DNA of 7,205 nucleotides. It comes from Acidobacteriota bacterium. Its GTDB lineage: Bacteria; Acidobacteriota; Vicinamibacteria; Vicinamibacterales; UBA2999. Shown here piece after piece: positions 1 through 4,075 of the stretch (the stretch's first letter is position 1; every line of letters starts with the position of its first letter). Position numbers and translations under genes: made by a program. The notes beneath the pieces were generated by a model that was given only the letters and a program-made list of their open reading frames with translations, did not search any database and was not told the origin of the DNA. The DNA is taken from contig JABFRY010000261.1 of the NCBI GenBank assembly GCA_013140955.1, positions 1 to 7,205 of the forward strand. The letters are read 5' to 3'.

Positions 1-304
1 GCCGCCGCCCCCACCAGCTCCGGTGCGTGTCGGAGGCAACATCAAGCCCCCGACGAAGACGAAGGACGTGCGTCCGTCGTATCCGCCGATCGCGCAGTCG
101 GCTCGTGTCCAGGGCGTGGTCATCATCGAGGCCACCATTGGACCTGACGGACGCGTCGCCGATGCGCGCGTGCTCCGTTCCGTTCCCCTGCTCGATGCGG
201 CCGCCATCGAGGCCGTGCGGCAGTGGGAGTTCACTCCGACCCTGCTCAACGGCCAGCCAGTGCCCGTCATCATGACGGTCACGGTTCAGTTCGCGTTGAG
301 TTAA
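1..304 (+). CDS. tonB: TonB family protein, C-terminal part (5' end outside window)
   Basis: This is the C-terminal domain of a TonB-type energy transducer. The protein spans the periplasm and passes energy from the ExbB/ExbD motor to TonB-dependent outer-membrane receptors. The reading frame is open to the left edge. The first visible codons (from base 2) encode a run of prolines, as in the periplasmic Pro-rich linker of TonB proteins, so the GTG at 23 is probably not the true start. Next comes the TonB_C fold: YPPIAQSARVQGVVIIEATI, then GPDGRV, LLDAAAIEAVRQWEFTPTLL, NGQPVPVIMTVTVQF, ending at TAA 302-304. The segment VRVGGNIKPP before the domain is typical of acidobacterial TonB proteins as I recall them. 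exbB follows after 58 nt on the same strand, which supports a tonB-exbB-exbD-exbD operon. The N-terminal membrane anchor cannot be seen. The family call is strong; which receptor it serves is unknown. Confidence 0.92.
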   Translation, partial: PPPPPAPVRVGGNIKPPTKTKDVRPSYPPIAQSARVQGVVIIEATIGPDGRVADARVLRSVPLLDAAAIEAVRQWEFTPTLLNGQPVPVIMTVTVQFALS

Positions 305-348
305 TCGGCGCTGCGCACCTGAGAGAAATCACGTTTCACCTAACTCCC

Positions 349-354
349 GGAGGA
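349..354 (+). promoter_or_regulatory. Ribosome binding site of exbB
   Basis: GGAGGA lies 8 nt upstream of the ATG at 363. It is a near-perfect Shine-Dalgarno sequence and fixes the exbB start. Confidence 0.85.
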
Positions 355-362
355 TCCCGTAA

Positions 363-1052
363 ATGGAAGGCTCGCTGAATCTCATTGAGATGTTCCAACA
401 GATGGGCGCAGTCGCCATCGGCGTTGCCGTGGTGCTGTTCATCATGTCGTTCTGGTCCGTGGGCGTGGCGCTCGAGCGTATCTACACCTTCAACCAGGCG
501 CGCAAGCAGTCGAAGCTGTATGCGCCGCAGGTGGCCAAGCACCTCAAGGACGGCCGTCTGAAGGAGGCCATTGCGCTGTCCGGCTCGAAGGACTACCGCT
601 ACAGCCACCTCGCGAAGGTGGTGCTGGCCGGGCTCCAGGAGTACCAGTTCCAGCAGGAGAGCGCGGCGGGCGAGAAGCTCAATCGCGATGACGTTCTGGA
701 CACGGTGCGCCGCTCCATTCAGCGCGCCTCGGCCCTGACGGCCAACGACCTCAAGAAGGGCATCAGCACGCTTGCCACGATCGGCTCGACGGCTCCGTTC
801 GTCGGACTGCTCGGAACGGTCGTCGGCGTCATCAACGCGTTCGTCGGTATTGCCTCCACCGGTTCGGGTGGTATTGGCGCCGTGTCGGCCGGTATCGCCG
901 AAGCGCTCGTCGAGACCGCGCTCGGGCTGTTCGTCGCCATCCCGGCCGTGTGGTTCTACAACTACCTGACCAACAAGATCGAGTACTTCAACGTCGAGAT
1001 GGACAACTCGTCCTCCGAGCTCGTTGACTACTTCATCAAGAAGACGGCGTAG
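363..1052 (+). CDS. exbB: ExbB / TolQ / MotA-family proton channel protein
   Basis: This inner-membrane protein assembles with ExbD into the proton-driven motor that powers TonB (or Tol-Pal in TolQ versions). At 229 aa it has the family's usual length. Membrane segments are visible at about residues 13-37, 140-162 and 173-205. The cytoplasmic region lies between the first and second (about 38-135, charged, with a helical stretch around 50-125). The conserved MotA/TolQ/ExbB core is clear: TIGSTAPFVGLLGTVVGVINAF (about 139-160) and GIAEALVETALGLFVAIPAV (about 177-196). The ATG at 363 has an excellent Shine-Dalgarno 8 nt upstream. The gene follows a tonB gene and precedes two exbD genes, so ExbB fits better than TolQ or MotA. 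A strong hairpin follows the stop and could let exbB be expressed above exbD. Sequence and codon use match the neighbours. Confidence 0.95.
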   Translation: MEGSLNLIEMFQQMGAVAIGVAVVLFIMSFWSVGVALERIYTFNQARKQSKLYAPQVAKHLKDGRLKEAIALSGSKDYRYSHLAKVVLAGLQEYQFQQESAAGEKLNRDDVLDTVRRSIQRASALTANDLKKGISTLATIGSTAPFVGLLGTVVGVINAFVGIASTGSGGIGAVSAGIAEALVETALGLFVAIPAVWFYNYLTNKIEYFNVEMDNSSSELVDYFIKKTA

Positions 1053-1065
1053 TGCTCAACCGGGC

Positions 1066-1097
1066 CGCTGACCGCCGCCTGAATGCGGCGGTCGGCG
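1066..1097 (+). other. Intercistronic hairpin between exbB and exbD
   Basis: A 13-bp stem with one G-T pair joins 1066-1078 to 1085-1097 around a 6-nt loop. The inner 9 bp are perfect (GACCGCCGC paired with GCGGCGGTC). No T-run follows, so it is not a standard intrinsic terminator. It begins 14 nt after the exbB stop and ends 17 nt before the exbD Shine-Dalgarno. It could protect the exbB mRNA 3' end, be a processing site, or cause partial attenuation. The role is inference; the dyad is seen directly. Confidence 0.7.
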
Positions 1098-1113
1098 TTC
1101 TGGCCTGGATTCG

Positions 1114-1119
1114 AAGGAG
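1114..1119 (+). promoter_or_regulatory. Ribosome binding site of first exbD
   Basis: AAGGAG lies 9 nt upstream of the ATG at 1129 and supports that start rather than later in-frame methionines. Confidence 0.8.
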
Positions 1120-1128
1120 TTAGCAACT

Positions 1129-1566
1129 ATGGCAATGAACCTCGGTGGGGGCGGCGGAGTAAAGTCCGACATCAACGTCACCCCACTGGTCGACGTGATG
1201 CTGGTGCTGCTGATCATCATGATGATCGTTGCGCCACTCCTGCAGAAGGGTGTGGACGTCAAGCTGCCCGTCGCAGCGAATACGGCGGACAAGCCCGAGA
1301 CCCAGGATCAGACCGTGGTCGCAATCACCGCGGACAAGTCCGTCTGGGTCAACGGCGTTCAGGTCCGCGCAAGCGACCTCCGCCGTCGTGTCGAGGAGCT
1401 CCTCGAGTCCAAGACGGAGAAGCTCGTGCTCATCAAGGCCGACCAGGATGTCGAGTACAGCGCCGTGATGGACACGATGGATGAACTGCGAGCCGGTGGC
1501 ATCGAGGACATGGGACTCATCACCGACCCCAAGGTTGCTCCAGGCCAGACGGCGGGGGGACGATAG
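1129..1566 (+). CDS. exbD: ExbD / TolR-family biopolymer transport protein (first copy)
   Basis: This protein partners ExbB in the proton-driven motor. It has one membrane helix and a periplasmic domain that contacts TonB. At 145 aa it has normal length. A short, glycine-rich cytoplasmic N-terminus (residues 1-14) is followed by the family signature INVTPLVDVMLVLLIIMMIV (15-34). Asp22 falls in the position of the essential proton-binding aspartate of E. coli ExbD (Asp25). The periplasmic part (about 40-145) has the usual pattern: KGVDVKLPVA, then a beta-rich stretch around VVAITADKSVWVNG, then LIKADQDVEYSAVMDTMDEL and GIEDMGLITDP. The gene sits 76 nt after exbB and 3 nt before a second exbD. 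A G-rich stretch in its last codons serves as the ribosome binding site of the next gene. Family call certain; ExbD rather than TolR is inferred from the tonB neighbour. Confidence 0.94.
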   Translation: MAMNLGGGGGVKSDINVTPLVDVMLVLLIIMMIVAPLLQKGVDVKLPVAANTADKPETQDQTVVAITADKSVWVNGVQVRASDLRRRVEELLESKTEKLVLIKADQDVEYSAVMDTMDELRAGGIEDMGLITDPKVAPGQTAGGR

Positions 1567-1569
1567 TCC

Positions 1570-2040
1570 ATGGCTGCTCATCAGCATCACGGCGCCGAGC
1601 GGGTCTACAAGGCCTCCGTTCCGCAGGCCAATGCGGAGATGAACATCACGCCGATGATCGACGTGCTGCTCGTGCTCCTGGTCATCTTCATGGCGGCCCT
1701 TCCGCTGTCGCAGAAGGGGCTGGACGTCAACCTGCCTGCCGAAACCCGAAGCAATACCCAGCAGACGGTAACCGTCAGCCAGATCGTGCTGGAGTACACC
1801 GGCAACAGAAACATCTCGGTCAACAAGCGGGATGTGACCATCAACGAGCTCGAGGATTTCCTCCGGGACATCTTCGATGAGCGCAACGACAAGACGATGT
1901 TCATCGCGGGTGCGGGAAATCTCCGCTACGGGGACATCGTCGAGGTCATCGACGCGGCCAAGGGCGCTGGCGTCGAAAAGGTCGGCATCGTCACCGAGGG
2001 TATGCGGCGCGCCGCGGGCGTCCAGGCCGGAACCGACTAG
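1570..2040 (+). CDS. exbD: ExbD / TolR-family biopolymer transport protein (second copy)
   Basis: This is a second, divergent ExbD of 156 aa. It has a longer, histidine-containing N-terminus (residues 1-24). The signature NITPMIDVLLVLLVIFMAAL follows at 25-44, with the proton-relay aspartate at Asp31. KGLDVNLPAE opens the periplasmic domain, which ends with MFIAGAGNLRYGDIVEVIDAAKGAGVEKVGIVTEG-type sequence. Compared with the first copy, the membrane signature is well conserved while the middle of the periplasmic domain and both termini differ, so this is old paralogy and not a recent duplication. The start ATG lies 3 nt after the previous stop. A G-run at 1554-1559, 10 nt upstream, is the likely ribosome binding site, so translation is probably coupled. 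A strong terminator follows 31 nt after the stop. The two copies may form a heterodimer in one ExbB pentamer or make two alternative motors; sequence alone does not decide. Confidence 0.93.
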   Translation: MAAHQHHGAERVYKASVPQANAEMNITPMIDVLLVLLVIFMAALPLSQKGLDVNLPAETRSNTQQTVTVSQIVLEYTGNRNISVNKRDVTINELEDFLRDIFDERNDKTMFIAGAGNLRYGDIVEVIDAAKGAGVEKVGIVTEGMRRAAGVQAGTD

Positions 2041-2071
2041 CCACCAGATCGTCGTTCGTTCGAGGGCTTTG

Positions 2072-2108
2072 AAAGGCCGCTCCCGTCATGGGGCGGCCTT
2101 TTTCTTTT
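2072..2108 (+). terminator. Intrinsic terminator of the tonB-exbB-exbD-exbD operon
   Basis: A 12-bp stem joins 2072-2083 to 2090-2101 (AAAGGCCGC with GCGGCCTTT plus TCC/GGG, one T-G pair) around a 6-nt loop. The T-rich run TTTTTCTTTT (2099-2108) follows directly. It is a textbook rho-independent terminator 31 nt after the last exbD stop. Confidence 0.93.
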
Positions 2109-2382
2109 CGCCCCAGGCCTTTTGGCGCCACAGGCATCCTCAGCCCGCCCACGGAGGACGCTCCACGATACGGCCTGTTGAGGGCCAGGAGGTTCGCCAT
2201 TGCCTTCTGTGGGGGCTCGGACTCCAGGACAGGCCCTCTCGCCATCGCCGCCCCCGGCCCAGCACGGCCCGGAGCCGTCGGGACGTACTGGAGGGTCCCT
2301 GGGGCGCTCCCTCCCTGCGGCCCGTAAGTGGTGCTAGGTAGCCAGAGAGGGTCTGCGACCGAGTGGCTGGAACGGCGGTGAG

Positions 2383-2456
2383 AGGGGCCAAAACCGATCA
2401 GTGGGCTTCGCCCCTGTGGCGTGTAAGTGAGGCTCATCCGCCGCCACAGTGCCCCT
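2383..2456. other. Possible structured RNA or hairpin cluster
   Basis: CTGTGGCG (2414-2421) pairs with CGCCACAG (2442-2449), an 8-bp stem with a 20-nt loop. AGGGGC (2383-2388) can pair either with GCCCCT at 2410-2415 or with GCCCCT at 2451-2456; the first choice conflicts with the 8-bp stem and the second encloses it. GC-rich DNA forms such stems by chance, and no promoter is evident, so this is only a candidate. Confidence 0.25.
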
Positions 2457-2599
2457 ACGCCAGGCTGGAACGACGGCCGGCACGGACCGCGCAGCGGGCC
2501 AGGCGCGTTCTGGGGAGGGGCTCGCTGGCGGACCCTCCTGCCTCCTTCAAGGCGGTGCTACGAGGGACGGGGCAGGGGGACAGGCCCTCCAACGTCGCA

Positions 2600-2639
2600 A
2601 GGCTCCACGAGGCTCCCCGAGGCTCCACGAGGCTCCGCG
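2600..2639. repeat. Short tandem repeat, 4 x 10 bp
   Basis: Four head-to-tail copies of a 10-bp unit AGGCTCC(A/C/G)CG vary only at the eighth base (A, C, A, G). It lies outside genes and is likely a slippage-prone microsatellite. Confidence 0.85.
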
Positions 2640-2688
2640 GCGCTCAGGAGGCCATGGCAGGAAGGGGGGCAGCAGTCCCTCAAACGAG

Positions 2689-2728
2689 AAAGGGACCGGA
2701 CACGGCGTCAGCCATGCCCGGTCCCTTT
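2689..2728 (-). terminator. Intrinsic terminator of the TPR lipoprotein gene
   Basis: A perfect 11-bp stem joins 2689-2699 (AAAGGGACCGG) to 2718-2728 (CCGGTCCCTTT). The 18-nt loop can fold further (2701-2702 with 2715-2716, and 2704-2706 with 2711-2713). On the minus strand the stem is followed by the T-rich TTTCTCGTTT. It begins 49 nt beyond the stop of the minus-strand gene. The plus strand lacks a T-run beyond TTT, so it mainly serves the minus strand. Confidence 0.8.
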
Positions 2729-2776
2729 GGAGTACCCAGACGCCGGCCGTCCGGGACGGAGCCCCGGACGGGAGGA

Positions 2777-3739
2777 TCAGTTGCCCGACGGCGCGGCGGC
2801 GGCGGCGCCTGCCTGCTGCTGCTTCTGCAGTTCCTCCGCCTGATCCCTGAGCTGATCGGCCTGGCGGATGAGCGCCTGCTGCCGGGCGGGATCGCGCTCG
2901 AGATTTGCCTGGAGCCGGAGCAGCAGGTTCTTGTAGGTCAGCGCTTCGAAGTAGTCGCTCTTGAGGGCAAGCGCCTTGTCCACAGAAGCGATACCCGACT
3001 CGATGTAGCGCCGCTTGTCGGCATCGGCCAGGCGGAAATTCCGGTAGACCTCATCCCAGTAGAAGGTGGCCACCGTGTGATGGGCCTCGGGATTGTCCGG
3101 TTCCTGGACGACACGCTGCTCGAGAGCCTCGATCGTCTTGGGAAACTGGCCCTGACGATTGTAGTAGCCGGCAAGCTGCATGTAGACAGCCGGGTCGTCC
3201 GGCTTGGCCTCGCGCGCCTGCAGCAGGGCCGCCTCGGCCTCGTCGTACAGACCAGCGTTCTCGTAGATCTGGGCCAGGGCGAAGTAGTTCGTCGGGTCCG
3301 CCGGATCGAGCTGAATCATGCTCTTCACGATGGGTTCGGCCCGGGCCGGGTCGTTGAGGCGATCGGGCCCGTAGGCCGCGACCAGGTACTGGAGCGCCAG
3401 TTTTCGCTGGGGAGAATTGGAGTCGGCAGCCCTGCTGTAACCGGCGATCGCCTTGTCCAGGAGGGCGTCGTTCTCGGGCTCGCCCGCGCGGGTCGGCCGA
3501 TAGAGATTGTCGTAGCTGTTTCCCAGGTAGAAATAGGCTTCTACGAGCGACGGGTCGAGCTCCACGGCCTCCTCGTACTTGGCCGCGGCGCCACGATAAT
3601 CGCTCCCCTGGTAGAGACCGTTGGCATCCTTGAACGCCTGCCTTGCCTGGAGCGACCGGATCTGGCCGCAGCCGACCACCGTTACGCTGCACACGGCAAC
3701 GAGCGCCGTCATCACCGCCCGAGACGAAAACTTCCGCAT
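2777..3739 (-). CDS. TPR-repeat lipoprotein
   Basis: This is a probable membrane-anchored scaffold protein of 320 aa; its partner is unknown. A lipoprotein signal spans residues 1-24: MRKFSSR, a hydrophobic stretch, then the lipobox VVGC with Cys24 as the predicted lipidated residue. Tetratricopeptide repeats follow. A clear one is at about 33-66 (AFKDANGLYQGSDYRGAAAKYEEAVELDP), and others lie around 67-100, 149-182, 183-216 and 217-275, with typical Ala/Tyr/Pro positions such as YDEAEAALLQAREAKPDDP. The end (about 278-309) is a charged, Gln-rich probable coiled coil, then an Ala-rich tail. Two adjacent ATGs exist at 3742 and 3739. The second sits 5 nt from the purine-rich AGGGGGG, the first only 2 nt, so I choose 3739. 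The frame stays open far upstream, into the antisense of the relA/spoT gene, but that part is not coding. The gene has its own divergent promoter and terminator, so it is probably monocistronic. Confidence 0.88.
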   Translation of the reverse strand: MRKFSSRAVMTALVAVCSVTVVGCGQIRSLQARQAFKDANGLYQGSDYRGAAAKYEEAVELDPSLVEAYFYLGNSYDNLYRPTRAGEPENDALLDKAIAGYSRAADSNSPQRKLALQYLVAAYGPDRLNDPARAEPIVKSMIQLDPADPTNYFALAQIYENAGLYDEAEAALLQAREAKPDDPAVYMQLAGYYNRQGQFPKTIEALEQRVVQEPDNPEAHHTVATFYWDEVYRNFRLADADKRRYIESGIASVDKALALKSDYFEALTYKNLLLRLQANLERDPARQQALIRQADQLRDQAEELQKQQQAGAAAAAPSGN

Positions 3740-3744
3740 CATAT

Positions 3745-3751
3745 CCCCCCT
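3745..3751 (-). promoter_or_regulatory. Ribosome binding site of the TPR lipoprotein gene
   Basis: On the minus strand AGGGGGG precedes the paired ATGs, 2 nt from the first (3742) and 5 nt from the second (3739). The spacing favours the second. A 6-bp hairpin (3753-3758 with 3764-3769, 5-nt loop) lies directly upstream. Confidence 0.6.
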
Positions 3752-3865
3752 GGTGGAGTAACCCTCCACATCGTGCGCCCCGAGACGCGTTCGGCACGGC
3801 ACAGGCTGCGCAGCGCGCCGCTGCCAGACCGCAACCACGGGTCTCAGCCCATGGCGCAAGCCGGC

Positions 3866-3895
3866 AGTATAGTGATCAGTTTTCCGGGGAGTCAA
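3866..3895 (-). promoter_or_regulatory. Sigma70-type promoter for the TPR lipoprotein gene
   Basis: On the minus strand TTGACT (3895-3890) and TATACT (3871-3866) are separated by 18 nt. Each box matches the consensus at five of six positions. Transcription would start near 3859, giving a leader of about 120 nt. Confidence 0.72.
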
Positions 3896-3914
3896 GCATT
3901 TGAGGCCGGTCACC

Positions 3915-3943
3915 TTGACCACCCTCAAACCCCCTTCTATCAT
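3915..3943 (+). promoter_or_regulatory. Sigma70-type promoter for the RelA/SpoT gene
   Basis: TTGACC (3915-3920) and TATCAT (3938-3943) are separated by 17 nt, the optimal spacing. Transcription would begin near 3950, giving a leader of about 125 nt. The -35 box lies 19 nt from the -35 box of the divergent minus-strand promoter, so a regulator bound between them could affect both genes. Confidence 0.7.
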
Positions 3944-3951
3944 GAAGATGG

Positions 3952-3974
3952 CAACTGTAGAGGATACACAGTTG
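3952..3974 (+). other. Inverted repeat at the predicted start of the RelA/SpoT leader
   Basis: CAACTGT (3952-3958) is the perfect complement of ACAGTTG (3968-3974), with 9 nt between. It falls just after the predicted transcription start. It could be an operator or the first hairpin of the leader; a second 6-bp stem (3999-4004 with 4019-4024) follows. Function unknown. Confidence 0.4.
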
Positions 3975-4075
3975 TGGCTCGCCGGACGGGAACGTCGGTG
4001 CGGGTCCCTCCGGCGGTCCCCGCAGCGCCTATCCCGGCCCCACTGTCCCTTGTTTTGGTTTAGACACCATCTTCG

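Larger units (their letters stand above)
2109..2688. other. Gene-free interval between convergent operons
   Basis: About 580 very GC-rich bases lie between the exbD terminator and the terminator of the opposing TPR gene. Open frames on both strands are arginine/proline-rich, and several begin inside the terminator or run antisense through the TPR gene. None has a convincing ribosome binding site or a recognisable family. The interval holds a 4 x 10 bp tandem repeat at 2600-2639 and several possible hairpins between 2383 and 2456. A 12-base word (GGACAGGCCCTC) recurs at 2227-2238 and 2578-2589. I recognise no tRNA, known small RNA or mobile element remnant. Confidence 0.6.

Noticed and set aside
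23..304. GTG at 23 as the start of a complete 93-aa protein
   Set aside because: The frame continues to the left edge with a proline run typical of the TonB linker, and a complete TonB needs an N-terminal membrane anchor.
1991..2437. 148-codon minus-strand frame over the end of the second exbD
   Set aside because: It crosses a textbook terminator and the 3' end of exbD, its residues are composition-driven (Arg, Pro, Gly), and it lacks family resemblance.
2351..2460. tRNA-like segment; CCGAGTGGCTGGAACGG resembles the D arm of a serine tRNA
   Set aside because: The expected 7-nt anticodon loop with a 5-bp stem is absent, no TTCGAAT-type T arm or acceptor stem can be paired around it, so the likeness is probably chance.
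2600..2639. Tandem repeat considered as a CRISPR array
   Set aside because: Units are 10 bp with no spacers, far from the repeat-spacer layout of CRISPR, and no cas gene is present.
2363..4063. 566-codon open frame on the plus strand
   Set aside because: It runs antisense through the TPR lipoprotein gene and both its terminator and promoter region. The minus-strand product has a lipobox and TPR repeats, while this frame has no recognisable domain. Long antisense frames are common at this GC content.
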